The translations under genes were made by a program, and so were the position numbers. Source: Clostridia bacterium (lineage in GTDB: Bacteria; Bacillota; Clostridia; Oscillospirales; CAG-272). From it: a stretch of DNA of 42,585 nucleotides. This document shows, in pieces, positions 33,137-41,667 of this stretch (the first letter of the stretch is position 1; every line of letters begins with the position of its first letter). A model generated the notes under the pieces. The model was not told the DNA's origin, did not search any database, and saw only the letters and a program-made list of their open reading frames with translations. The DNA lies in assembly GCA_017631325.1 (NCBI GenBank), contig JAGBTM010000035.1, positions 1-42,585 of the forward strand, written 5' to 3'.

Positions 33137-33982
33137 ATGGTATCTTTTTTTCTTCGCTTGGCAGAAAAAAATATAGCGGTCAGAGTAAATTTTCAGTCAA
33201 CTCTTGACTTTTGTCGTGAATATCTCACAGACGACACCGACCCCGACGCTGAGCTTGAGATTACCCTTGGTGATATTGCGAGCGAGCGTATCAAGGCGGC
33301 AAGAGAGCGTGAGCTTGAGGGCTTGCCCCCATACGATTTCAGCGCACAATATCTCGAAACGCTTGCTCTGTATCGCAAAATTGCATCGGCTCTTATCGAC
33401 TTTGACACTTTTCTTTTTCACGGCTCGGCACTCTCGATGGACGGCAGAGCTTATATCTTCACCGCCAAGAGCGGAACGGGTAAATCAACGCATGCAGCTA
33501 TCTGGCGCCGTGTTTTTGGTGAGCGCGTCGTTATGATAAACGACGATAAGCCTCTGATTAAAATCAAGGACGGTGCCGCATACGTATACGGCACTCCCTG
33601 GTGCGGCAAGCACGGCCTCGGCACTAACGCTTCGGCTCCCCTTTCTTCTATTGCTATTATCGAACGGGCAGAGCACAACAGCATTTCTCCCTGTCCACCT
33701 TCGCAGGCAATAGTACAGCTTTACAATCAAGCCTATCGCATACCGGACAAGGATAAGCTCTCACGTACGCTTGCGATTTTAGACAAGCTGCGCTCGACTG
33801 TCGGTGTGTACGTTTTAAAATGCAATATGGACGATACTGCCGCCGAGGTAGCCTACGCAACGATGAAAGGGAGCCCCGAGGTATCCTCTGCCACGATGAA
33901 AGGAAACCCCGAGCTAACCTGCGCAACGATGAAAGGGAGCCACGAGGTAGCCTCTGCCACGATGAAAGGAAACGGAAAATGA
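33137..33982 (+). CDS. HPr-kinase-related P-loop kinase
   Basis: 281 aa. HGSAL (95-99), P-loop AKSGTGKST (110-118), INDDKPL (134-140) and GTPWCGK (152-158) give the HprK/PckA-like kinase core. The N-terminal HprK substrate domain is absent. Relatives occur beside PqqD proteins in peptide-modification loci, and one clade phosphorylates a lasso-peptide precursor, so a peptide or protein substrate is likely. The C-terminus (241-281) is a low-complexity tail of four 11-residue repeats (ATMKGSPEVSS and variants) that family members do not need. The stop overlaps the pqqD start (ATGA). GGAGGGG lies just before the ATG. Confidence 0.8.
   Translation: MVSFFLRLAEKNIAVRVNFQSTLDFCREYLTDDTDPDAELEITLGDIASERIKAARERELEGLPPYDFSAQYLETLALYRKIASALIDFDTFLFHGSALSMDGRAYIFTAKSGTGKSTHAAIWRRVFGERVVMINDDKPLIKIKDGAAYVYGTPWCGKHGLGTNASAPLSSIAIIERAEHNSISPCPPSQAIVQLYNQAYRIPDKDKLSRTLAILDKLRSTVGVYVLKCNMDDTAAEVAYATMKGSPEVSSATMKGNPELTCATMKGSHEVASATMKGNGK
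33857..33978 (+). repeat. 33-bp tandem repeat at the 3' end of the kinase gene
   Basis: Units start at 33857, 33890, 33923 and 33956 (last partial). Each holds ACGATGAAAGG, that is, a purine-rich stretch next to ATG. The last unit supplies the AAAGGAAACGG region just before the pqqD start. Confidence 0.85.
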
Positions 33983-34236
33983 AATTAAAAAGCACGTTTA
34001 TAACTCACTCCACCGAAAACGAGCAGCTTATGGTCTCGGTCGGAGGGGATTTTTCAGGAATGGTTCGCTCTAATCCCACGGCGGCGTTCATTATAGATAT
34101 GCTCTCACTCGGTACAACGCGCGAGGCTATAGTTGAGGCTATGCTCGAGAAGTACGACGCCCCCCGCGAGATTATTGAGCGTGACGTAGACAAGGTTCTT
34201 TCTGCCCTTAGAAAAATAGGTGCAATAGATGAATAA
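33979..34236 (+). CDS. PqqD-family (RRE-type) small protein
   Basis: 85 aa, the usual PqqD size. The first strands (STFITHSTENEQLMVSVGGDFSGMVRSNPTAAFIIDML read as two pieces) and the winged-helix tail (EAIVEAMLEKYDAP, then VDKVLSALRKIGAID) match PqqD, the peptide-recognition element of RiPP systems. The ATG at 33979 overlaps the kinase stop by 4 nt. An upstream in-frame extension is only translated repeat DNA and is rejected. Confidence 0.85.
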   Translation: MKLKSTFITHSTENEQLMVSVGGDFSGMVRSNPTAAFIIDMLSLGTTREAIVEAMLEKYDAPREIIERDVDKVLSALRKIGAIDE

Positions 34237-34669
34237 TCCGTCCACCTTTGAGCAGCAGCTAGACGAACACGGTAGGATAATTTATACGAACGTCGGTGAC
34301 AGCATGATGCCCTTTATCAAACAGGGGCGCGACGTTCTTGTTATTGAAAAAAGAGAGGGTGCACTCAAAAAATACGACGTCCCACTCTACAAAAGACCCT
34401 CCGGTCAGTACGTTCTTCACAGAATACATAAGGTAACCGACAAGGGCTACGTCACCTGCGGTGATAACCGAGCGTCTCGCGAGCGCTACGTTCTTCCCGA
34501 GCAGGTTATAGGCGTGCTTACAGCGGTTATAAGAGATGGCAGGGAAATCGCTGATAAAAGCTTTGCTTTTAAGCTCTACGCTCACCTTGGCTGCGATGGG
34601 TATTTTATCCGCTTTGCCCTTGGTAAAATCAGGGCGCTATTCAGACGTATTTTTTCAAAGAAGCATTGA
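34229..34669 (+). CDS. S24/S26-type serine peptidase (signal-peptidase-like)
   Basis: 146 aa. The catalytic-serine box GDSMMPFIKQGRDVLVIE (about 23-40) and a KRPSGQYVLHRIHKV segment (about 55-69, likely catalytic Lys) are followed by GDNRASRE, the conserved last box of S26 peptidases. Such short forms occur beside PqqD and HprK-like kinases and may mature or release a peptide. There is no clear N-terminal TM. The gene overlaps pqqD by 8 nt. Confidence 0.8.
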   Translation: MNNPSTFEQQLDEHGRIIYTNVGDSMMPFIKQGRDVLVIEKREGALKKYDVPLYKRPSGQYVLHRIHKVTDKGYVTCGDNRASRERYVLPEQVIGVLTAVIRDGREIADKSFAFKLYAHLGCDGYFIRFALGKIRALFRRIFSKKH

Positions 34670-34804
34670 TTATCTGCCTTAATAAAGGGCGTGTAATCAG
34701 ATGTTAAATTCGATATTAGATTAAGACAGCTCTAATCTGATATTAATCACGAACACGAGGCATAAGAATGCCACCGACATAAAAAATCCAAAGGAAAAAT
34801 TGAA

Positions 34805-35626
34805 ATGGATTATAGGAAAAAGGACAAATTCAAGGATAAGCAACCTAAACCCCGTACGCCTAAGCTTCAGGACAGAGAGCCTGACGAGTGCGTGGTAAGC
34901 GGCAGAAATGCCGTTAAGGAGCTGCTCGCAAGTGGCAGAGATATAGAAAAAATATTCGTGCAGTCAGGCGAGCGCGAGGGCTCTATAAACCTGCTGATAG
35001 GAATGGCGGCGGAGCGCAGAATACAGATACGCGAGGCCGACCGAGCAAAGCTCGACGAGCTCTCATGCGGAGCGCGGCATCAGGGCATCGTTGCAATAGC
35101 CGCCGAGCGAAATTACTTTAGCGTTGACGATATACTTGACTATGCACAGCAGCGCGGAGAGAAGCCTCTTATAGTAATGCTCGACGGAGTAGAGGACCCG
35201 CACAACCTCGGTGCAATTATAAGAAGCGCAGAGTGCTGCGGCGCGCACGGAGTTATTATACCCAAGCGTCGTGCAGTAGGCTTGACCACCACGGTTGCAA
35301 AATCGTCAGCAGGCGCTATAGAGCACATGAGGGTAGCAAAGGTTACTAACCTCTCGCAGACGATAGACGAGTTAAAGGACAGAGGGCTTTGGTTCTATCT
35401 TGCCGATATGAACGGTACGGATTGCTTTGACACCGATATGACCTCTGCGGCCGTTATAGTTATGGGTAGCGAGGGCTTTGGCGCGTCAAGGCTGGTGAAG
35501 GAGAAATGCGATTTCACCGTTTCTATACCTATGCACGGCAGGGTGGATTCAATGAACGTATCCTGCGCCGCATCGGTTATACTTGCCATAGCTGCAAAGC
35601 AAAGAAAAACGAAGGGGGGAGCTTGA
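34805..35626 (+). CDS. rlmB: 23S rRNA 2'-O-ribose methyltransferase (RlmB/TrmH family)
   Basis: 273 aa. A lysine-rich N-terminal tail and an L30e-like domain are followed by the SpoU/TrmH (SPOUT) fold: motif 1 VEDPHNLGAIIRSAE (about 127-141), motif 2 VMGSEGFGASRLVKEKCD (about 218-235), motif 3 IPMHGRVDSMNVSCAA (about 240-255). The family methylates a guanosine ribose in 23S rRNA (G2251 in E. coli) or similar sites. The next gene starts 1 nt after its stop. Confidence 0.9.
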   Translation: MDYRKKDKFKDKQPKPRTPKLQDREPDECVVSGRNAVKELLASGRDIEKIFVQSGEREGSINLLIGMAAERRIQIREADRAKLDELSCGARHQGIVAIAAERNYFSVDDILDYAQQRGEKPLIVMLDGVEDPHNLGAIIRSAECCGAHGVIIPKRRAVGLTTTVAKSSAGAIEHMRVAKVTNLSQTIDELKDRGLWFYLADMNGTDCFDTDMTSAAVIVMGSEGFGASRLVKEKCDFTVSIPMHGRVDSMNVSCAASVILAIAAKQRKTKGGA

Positions 35627-35627
35627 T

Positions 35628-38321
35628 TTGGATAACAAAATCGATGGTGCCATTGGCATCGAGCGTGTTCTAAGGAACATGGAAGAAATTCCTGCCTCAA
35701 CGCTTGAAAGCAAGACGGTTGACGGTAAAAGCGAGTTTGAATTTATCAACGAGTCGGCAGGCGGAGGCCTTATATTCGAATACGAGCCCGCGCCCGCGAC
35801 GGCCGAGGCTCAGAATAACGGCACGGCTGCTGAAACAATTTCGGTTTTTGCTGCCGCAGCGACCCCCGGCGCGCGCAGTAATTTAGAAACGCGCCCGTCA
35901 TTCACACCGAAAAAAGAAATCAAGGAGCAGCCGACCGAGGAGTTTACTATTCCCGACGCGTTTGCAATAGACAGTAAATACAATACTCCCGAGACGCCCG
36001 ACACTCCGACGTCTATTTGGACGACCTATGTGCCGAGATTTACCGAGGCCAGCGAAAAATATCGCATGGTAGACGACCCGCGTCCAAGACGCGAGCAGGC
36101 AAAAGACGAGCGACTGACACCTATGGTGTCGGCTACGACCGTCTCACATACGGAGAACGATAATTCAGGCGAGCTTGACCCCACGGCCGAGCTTGATACA
36201 CACACTCTTGGAACGGTAGTTGAAATGTCGCGTCCCACTGAGGACGAGGACAGCGAGAAGCTCAACGTCTTTAAATTCAGCGACGTGCCCCAAGAGGCAG
36301 AAGAGCCCGAGCCTCGCGAGAAAACCGTGGAGGACGAAATTCGCGAGATTGAGCGTCTTATAGCGTCCTCGGAGCCCGAGCCTGTGACAGAAGAGTCCGA
36401 GCCCACGCTCGAGCCCGAGGCGGAGGCAAAAGACGAGCCTCTTGAGGAGGAGAGAACGTACACCATACCGGACCCCACGGGCGACAGACTCGGAGTGGTG
36501 GACTATACCGAGCAGCCTGCAAAGAAAAAGTATATCACCGCCGCGCCCGAGGGCGCGAGCGACAAGGCTCCCGATACGGTGAAGCGCGGGGCCGCCGAGT
36601 TTACTCACCCACTTCAGCGCGACAGCTTCAAGGATAAATTCCTTGATACCATTATGTCGGTTAAAATCAGACTTTTTGCGGCTCTGTCATTCTTCGTTCT
36701 CCTTGTAGCGTACGAGGCTCTCAGCGCATTCGGAGTTATAGAGGAAACCGTGCTTTCAGGCTCTGCCGTGACAGGAGCGCTTGCAATATACGACCTCTTG
36801 TTTGCCACATGCCTTTTCGTGCTTTCAATTCCTGAAACGGCCCGTGCCTTCAGAAGTCTTGCATCGGGTAGACTTACCCCTGAGCTCTTTGTGAGCGCAG
36901 GCTTTATAGTAACGGTGGGATATTCTCTCGTTGCTATACTTGGCTCGTACAGCGATTACGCATTGTTTGGCTCTGTGTTCGGTATTTACGCGCTGTCGGC
37001 CATACTTGCAAGCTATCTCAGAGCCCATGCGGATTTCAAATCCTTTAAGCTCGTATCACAGCATAAGGAAAAACGCATTTTTGATAAGCGTATGACGCGT
37101 ACTCTCCCCGAGGAGAATATAGCGCTCGACGGACTTATCGATGAGTATAAATCAAAAACCGCGCGTATTTTCCGCGCAGGCTTTATCACCGATTTCTTCT
37201 CCAAAACGTCAAAAACCGCTGAAAAATCGAAGCAAACCGTATTGCCTATGTCCATTGTTTCGGGCATAGCACTCGTTACGGCGGCAGTTTCATTCTTCCT
37301 TGCGGACGGTCTTATCTCGGCTGCCGCTGCCTTTGCGCTCGTGTTTCTCGTGGGAACGCCCGCCGCAATAATTCTTACGCACAAGCTCGCGTATTACGGT
37401 GCGCAGACCTCTGCCGCTATCGGTGAAAGCACCGTTGTGGGCGAGAATGCCTACATGGAATTTTCCGACGTCGACGTCATAGCCTTTGAGGATACCGAAA
37501 TCTTTGGCCCCGACGACGTGAACCTCAAACGCTTCATGCTCTACGGAGGCAGCGACAATATGGAACGCGTTATGCGTCAGATGTGCTCGCTTTTCTCGGT
37601 AGTAGGCGGACCTCTTTATCACATATTCACAAGCTCTCTTGACAAGCGCGCCCATTACAGCGGCGCCGCTACGGCACAGATAGAGGAGGACGGTATATCC
37701 GGCAGAGTTGACGGCAAGCGTATCTCGGCAGGCACTGAGGACTATATGCGCCGTCACGGTGTGAGAATCCCCGACGGTGTCGGCAGGGCAGAGAGTGGTA
37801 TAGATACCACTAAAATTATGTACGCATCAGAGGACGGAGAGGTAGTAGCAAAGTTCTATATCCGATATTCCTTCTCCGAGGAGTTCACTATGATTTTGCC
37901 TGCTCTTAAGCAGCAGAAAATCGTTCCCCTTATATACACACGCGACCCCAACGTTTCAAACGAGCTTCTTAAAACTCTTTCGGCAGGTGCTGACTGTATG
38001 AGAGTTATGAAGCGCCTCGCACCGGGAGCCGACGAGGACAAGCTCTACGGCAGAGTGAGTGCCGGCGTTGTAACCTACGGTGACAAAATGAGCGCCATAG
38101 ACGTTCTTTTGCTTTCCAAGGATTACAAGCGTTATATCGACACCGTAGAGCGCATCAGCCTCTACGCTATGAGCCTCGGTATAGCAGCCCCGGCGGTTAT
38201 TTCGGTGCTTGGCCTGACAGGTGTCGTGCCCTCGCTCGTGTTTGCACTGTGGCAGCTCGTTCTTATAGGAGCTCTAAGCTTTGCATCTTGGTTTAAGTTC
38301 TTAAAGGGCAAAAAGAGATAA
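35628..38321 (+). CDS. Membrane protein resembling a catalytically dead P-type ATPase, with long acidic N-terminus
   Basis: 897 aa; TTG start preceded by GGGGGGA. Residues 1-340 are acidic, Pro/Thr-rich and probably disordered. From 345 it has TM helix pairs, and the segment with GTPAAIILTHK (about 575-585) and then FEDTEIF (620-626) sits where P-type ATPases have the CPC/PEGL helix followed by DKTGT. The phosphorylated Asp position is Glu621. The N-domain-like part (DGISGRVDGKRISAGTEDYMRRHGV), a P-domain-like stretch and a terminal GDKMSAIDVLLLSKD (in place of the usual TGDGxNDxPAL and ADVGIA) follow, then two TM helices. No TGES, DKTGT or GDGxND is seen. It probably binds or scaffolds rather than pumps. 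Confidence 0.7.
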   Translation: MDNKIDGAIGIERVLRNMEEIPASTLESKTVDGKSEFEFINESAGGGLIFEYEPAPATAEAQNNGTAAETISVFAAAATPGARSNLETRPSFTPKKEIKEQPTEEFTIPDAFAIDSKYNTPETPDTPTSIWTTYVPRFTEASEKYRMVDDPRPRREQAKDERLTPMVSATTVSHTENDNSGELDPTAELDTHTLGTVVEMSRPTEDEDSEKLNVFKFSDVPQEAEEPEPREKTVEDEIREIERLIASSEPEPVTEESEPTLEPEAEAKDEPLEEERTYTIPDPTGDRLGVVDYTEQPAKKKYITAAPEGASDKAPDTVKRGAAEFTHPLQRDSFKDKFLDTIMSVKIRLFAALSFFVLLVAYEALSAFGVIEETVLSGSAVTGALAIYDLLFATCLFVLSIPETARAFRSLASGRLTPELFVSAGFIVTVGYSLVAILGSYSDYALFGSVFGIYALSAILASYLRAHADFKSFKLVSQHKEKRIFDKRMTRTLPEENIALDGLIDEYKSKTARIFRAGFITDFFSKTSKTAEKSKQTVLPMSIVSGIALVTAAVSFFLADGLISAAAAFALVFLVGTPAAIILTHKLAYYGAQTSAAIGESTVVGENAYMEFSDVDVIAFEDTEIFGPDDVNLKRFMLYGGSDNMERVMRQMCSLFSVVGGPLYHIFTSSLDKRAHYSGAATAQIEEDGISGRVDGKRISAGTEDYMRRHGVRIPDGVGRAESGIDTTKIMYASEDGEVVAKFYIRYSFSEEFTMILPALKQQKIVPLIYTRDPNVSNELLKTLSAGADCMRVMKRLAPGADEDKLYGRVSAGVVTYGDKMSAIDVLLLSKDYKRYIDTVERISLYAMSLGIAAPAVISVLGLTGVVPSLVFALWQLVLIGALSFASWFKFLKGKKR

Positions 38322-38402
38322 AATCCTTGCGAGCCCTTCTACAAGAGCTAAAAAATCCGCACCCGAGGTGAACTAACCGTAATAAGTGAAAACAAACCCA
38401 AT

Positions 38403-38435
38403 GCCGTGCCTTTAACCCATGCTTAAAGGCACGGC
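38403..38435. repeat. Perfect 13-bp inverted repeat upstream of the radical-SAM genes
   Basis: GCCGTGCCTTTAA / TTAAAGGCACGGC with a 7-nt loop, no T-run on either side. It could be an operator or a transcript hairpin ahead of the gene at 38503. Confidence 0.7.
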
Positions 38436-38502
38436 GCGTTACAGATATCCCCACCCGTGTCGAGTTTTTCACCGTTTTTGTGGGGATAGGAAGGATTATA
38501 CA

Positions 38503-40350
38503 ATGCACAACGAAAAGCTTTCATCGGTGCTTCGCTCGGTTCAAAAGCCCGGTAGATACATCGGTGGAGAATATAATAGCATAATCAAGGACAAAGATAC
38601 GGTGAAGTGCCGTTTTGCCTTCTGTTTCCCCGACACCTACGAGATAGGAATGTCAAATCTCGGCGTTAGAATACTCTACGACGTTATCAATAAAAGCCCT
38701 GATATTTGGTGCGAGAGGGTATACGCTCCTTGGACCGATATGAAGGAAAAAATGGAGGAGTATTCCATTCCTCTTTGTGCCGTTGAGAGCGGTGATGCGA
38801 TAAAAGAATTTGACATGGTGGCCTTTTCCTTGCAGTACGAGCTTTGCTACACCACAGCGCTCGCAATGCTCAAAATGGCGGATATACCGCTCTATCAAAA
38901 GGACAGAGGAGAGGATACACCCATAGTTATCGGAGGTGGCCCATGCGTATATAACGCAGAGCCCGTCGCGCCCTTTTTCGACCTTATCAACGTTGGTGAG
39001 GGAGAGGAGGTCCTCGTTGAAATCTGTAATCTCTACAACCGAATGAAAGACGCGGGAGAGTACACCCGTGCGTCGTTTTTGCGTGAAGCCTCGCACATTG
39101 AGGGGGTGTATATTCCATCGCTTTACGAGGTTAGCTACAACGCTGACGGCACAATTTTTGCATATACTCCTCTTTATCCCGACGTTCCGAAAAAAATCAA
39201 AAAGCGCATAGTCGCAGACCTCGATAATGCTCCCTATCCCGAGAAGCTCGTTATGCCGTATATCGAGACAGTCCACGACAGAATAGTGCTTGAAATTTAT
39301 CGCGGATGTATACGAGGCTGTCGCTTCTGCCAGGCGGGTATGGTGTATCGACCTATCAGAGAAAAATCCCCCGAGGTGCTTTGCAAGAGTGCAAAATGCC
39401 TCTACGATAATTCGGGCTATGAGGAAATTTCTCTTATTTCGCTTTCAATAAGCGACTATTCAAGACTTCCGGAGCTTACCGATAAGCTGCTTGAATGGAC
39501 CGACGAAAAGAGGGTGAGTCTCTCGCTTCCGTCGCTTCGTATAGACAGTTTTTCAGAGGAACTCATGAAGAAGGTTTCCTCGGTTAGAACGGGTGGCATA
39601 ACCTTTGCACCCGAGGCAGGAACACAGCGTCTGCGTGACGTTATCAACAAAAACGTTACCGAGGAGGACCTCATGCGCTCGGTAGGTATAGCATTCCGAG
39701 GAGGCAAAAGCAACGTAAAGCTTTACTTCATGAACGGACTTCCCACCGAAACGCTTACCGATATAGAGGGAATAGCCGAGCTCGCAACCAAGGTTGTCGG
39801 TGCTTATTTCAAGATGCCGAAGCCCGAGCGCCCAAGAGGAGTAGGTGTTACCGTCAGCGTTTCCTGCTTTATTCCGAAGCCGTTTACACCGTTTCAGTGG
39901 GAGAAGCAGGACACCCTCGAGAGCCTCAGCGAAAAGCAGGCGCATCTTAAGGAGTGCATAACCGACAGACGCATTAAATACAGCTATCACGATGCAAAGG
40001 CCTCGCGTATCGAGGGCGTGCTCGCCAGAGGCGACCGTAGACTTGCTCCCGTGCTGGCGCTTTTGACCGACGAGGGAGCGTTCCTCGAGGCCTGGGACGA
40101 GTTCTTCGACTACGACAGATTTACCTCTGCTCTTGAGAAGTGCGGCGTTGATGCCGACTTCTACACGACGCGAGGATTTGGTTTGGACGAGGTTCTGCCT
40201 TGGGATATCATTGATATCGGTGTAACAAAGGAGTTTTTGCGTCGTGAGCGTGACAAAGCCTACGAGGGGAAAACCACACCGTCCTGTGCAGAAAAATGCA
40301 GCGGCTGTGGAGCGAATAAGCTTGGAGGTAAGAACAGATGGTGCAAGTAG
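38503..40350 (+). CDS. TIGR03960-type radical SAM protein (B12-binding-like)
   Basis: 615 aa. The N-terminal B12-binding-like domain (CFPDTYEIGMSNLGVRILYDV, then VIGGGPCVYNAEPV) is followed by a radical SAM domain with the 4Fe-4S motif CIRGCRFC (Cys269, Cys273, Cys276). The C-terminal has a final Cys cluster (CAEKCSGCGA, then WC). The family is found almost always next to a DUF2344 protein (as here, 12-nt overlap) and in other genomes near rodA or ribonuclease G. Its substrate is not established. The ATG at 38503 follows AAGGA; a longer frame is rejected. Confidence 0.9.
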   Translation: MHNEKLSSVLRSVQKPGRYIGGEYNSIIKDKDTVKCRFAFCFPDTYEIGMSNLGVRILYDVINKSPDIWCERVYAPWTDMKEKMEEYSIPLCAVESGDAIKEFDMVAFSLQYELCYTTALAMLKMADIPLYQKDRGEDTPIVIGGGPCVYNAEPVAPFFDLINVGEGEEVLVEICNLYNRMKDAGEYTRASFLREASHIEGVYIPSLYEVSYNADGTIFAYTPLYPDVPKKIKKRIVADLDNAPYPEKLVMPYIETVHDRIVLEIYRGCIRGCRFCQAGMVYRPIREKSPEVLCKSAKCLYDNSGYEEISLISLSISDYSRLPELTDKLLEWTDEKRVSLSLPSLRIDSFSEELMKKVSSVRTGGITFAPEAGTQRLRDVINKNVTEEDLMRSVGIAFRGGKSNVKLYFMNGLPTETLTDIEGIAELATKVVGAYFKMPKPERPRGVGVTVSVSCFIPKPFTPFQWEKQDTLESLSEKQAHLKECITDRRIKYSYHDAKASRIEGVLARGDRRLAPVLALLTDEGAFLEAWDEFFDYDRFTSALEKCGVDADFYTTRGFGLDEVLPWDIIDIGVTKEFLRRERDKAYEGKTTPSCAEKCSGCGANKLGGKNRWCK

Positions 40351-41033
40351 ACAATTCCAAAATCATATTGCGCCTGAGGTTCAAAAAGGTAGGAGTGCTT
40401 AAATATATCTCCCACCTTGACCTCGTGCGCACCATGAACAAGATAATAGTGAGGGCGAATCTCCCACTTTATTATAGCGAGGGCTTCAACCCGAAGCCTA
40501 AGATGGTGTTTGCGGCGCCCCTTTCGATAGGTGCTGAGAGCGTGTGCGAGTATATGGACCTTCGCTTGACCGAGAAAATTGATCCCGAGCTTGCAAAGTC
40601 TCGCTTGAACGCCAACATGACCGAAAATATGCAAATCACCGAGGCATACTATCCCGAAACAAAGCTTACCGACCTTAAATGGCTCTCTTATACTATTTTG
40701 ATTAAAACCGAGGGCGCCTCTAAGGAGCTTGCCGACAAATGCGACGCTATTCTTTCCTCAGACGTTATCGAGGTCGAAAAAAGTGCTAAAAGCGGTAATA
40801 AAACCGTCAATATCAGCCACCTTATCAGGTCTGCGAGCGTAGTCCTCGACGGCGAGATTATCAGAATAAACTGTACGCTTTCTGCCGACCAGTCCGAGTT
40901 TCTTAATCCCGAGTACGTTATCAAGGCCTTGCGAACGGGAGCCTCTGTACTTTCGGCAGATGATATAACTAAAGAGTACTACACGGTTATGCGCGACGGT
41001 GCATATACCGAGGATATGGCACAGTTTAGATAA
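40338..41033 (+). CDS. DUF2344 radical-SAM-associated protein (TIGR03936)
   Basis: 231 aa. LRFKKVGVLKYISHLDLVRTMNKIIVRA and LPLYYSEGFNPKPKMVFAAPLSIGAESVCEYMD, taken in two parts, are the family signature, followed by the second domain. It is the usual partner of the preceding radical SAM gene and overlaps it by 13 nt, so the two proteins are made together. Catalytic role unknown. Confidence 0.9.
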   Translation: MVQVDNSKIILRLRFKKVGVLKYISHLDLVRTMNKIIVRANLPLYYSEGFNPKPKMVFAAPLSIGAESVCEYMDLRLTEKIDPELAKSRLNANMTENMQITEAYYPETKLTDLKWLSYTILIKTEGASKELADKCDAILSSDVIEVEKSAKSGNKTVNISHLIRSASVVLDGEIIRINCTLSADQSEFLNPEYVIKALRTGASVLSADDITKEYYTVMRDGAYTEDMAQFR

Positions 41034-41050
41034 AAAAGCAACCCGGTTAA

Positions 41051-41140
41051 AAACCAATTGGATAGATAACCAATTGGATAAAAACTAATCAGATAAAAAG
41101 CCAATCGATAAAAAGGACAAAAGGGATAAAAGAGGCAAAA
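41051..41140. repeat. Imperfect 16-bp-spaced A-rich repeats
   Basis: Successive AACCAATTGGATA, AACCAATTGGATAAAA, AACTAATCAGATAAAA, AGCCAATCGATAAAA and AAAAGGGATAAAA strings. No gene. Lies in the gap between the DUF2344 gene and the minus-strand pair. Confidence 0.6.
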
Positions 41141-41273
41141 ATCCCTACCCGTGTTAAGAAAAAAGGCAAAATGACTGAAAAGCACCTCTTTTTCAGAGCG
41201 CTCTTGTCAGTCACTCCCTGCTTTATTCACGGAACAACGAAGTACGCCTTTCCCTTTAAATTCGACATAGCTT

Positions 41274-41648
41274 CTAAACTATCGTATCAATATTTACACC
41301 CGAAAGCCGTTTGAGATGCCCCAGCGCGTCTATCAGACGGCTTTTTGCTACTCTGGCATCGTCGCACGAGCCGACCTCGAGCTGTCCTATCATTTCTGCT
41401 AAAATACTTTCAATATTGCTTAAGTCCTCATGACTTACGGATAAGCTTATATAGCTCTCTTTTTTCCTGAAATATTCGCGTATTTCCTCGGCCTTGCCAA
41501 CGGCTGCGTCTGTTTGTCCGTCGTTTATTTCAAGAGAGCGTATTTTTTCTGTAATTGTGTCGATTTCTCGGTGTAGAATAAAAGAATTAACCACCGATAC
41601 CGAAATGACAGCGAAGAGTATAATTATTGACAGAATTTTGATTTTCAT
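41274..41648 (-). CDS. DUF4363-family single-pass membrane protein
   Basis: 124 aa. An N-terminal TM helix (ILSIIILFAVISVSVV) is followed by a helical, charged outer domain (EIDTITEKIRSLE, then EDLSNIESILAEMIGQLE). DUF4363 proteins sit next to DUF421 genes in many clostridia, as here. The ribosome site is weak. An alternative ATG at 41690 overlaps the DUF421 gene, but it would add an arginine-rich pre-sequence and is less likely. Confidence 0.7.
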   Translation of the reverse strand: MKIKILSIIILFAVISVSVVNSFILHREIDTITEKIRSLEINDGQTDAAVGKAEEIREYFRKKESYISLSVSHEDLSNIESILAEMIGQLEVGSCDDARVAKSRLIDALGHLKRLSGVNIDTIV

Positions 41649-41667
41649 AGTTAAGCCAAAGCAAGAC

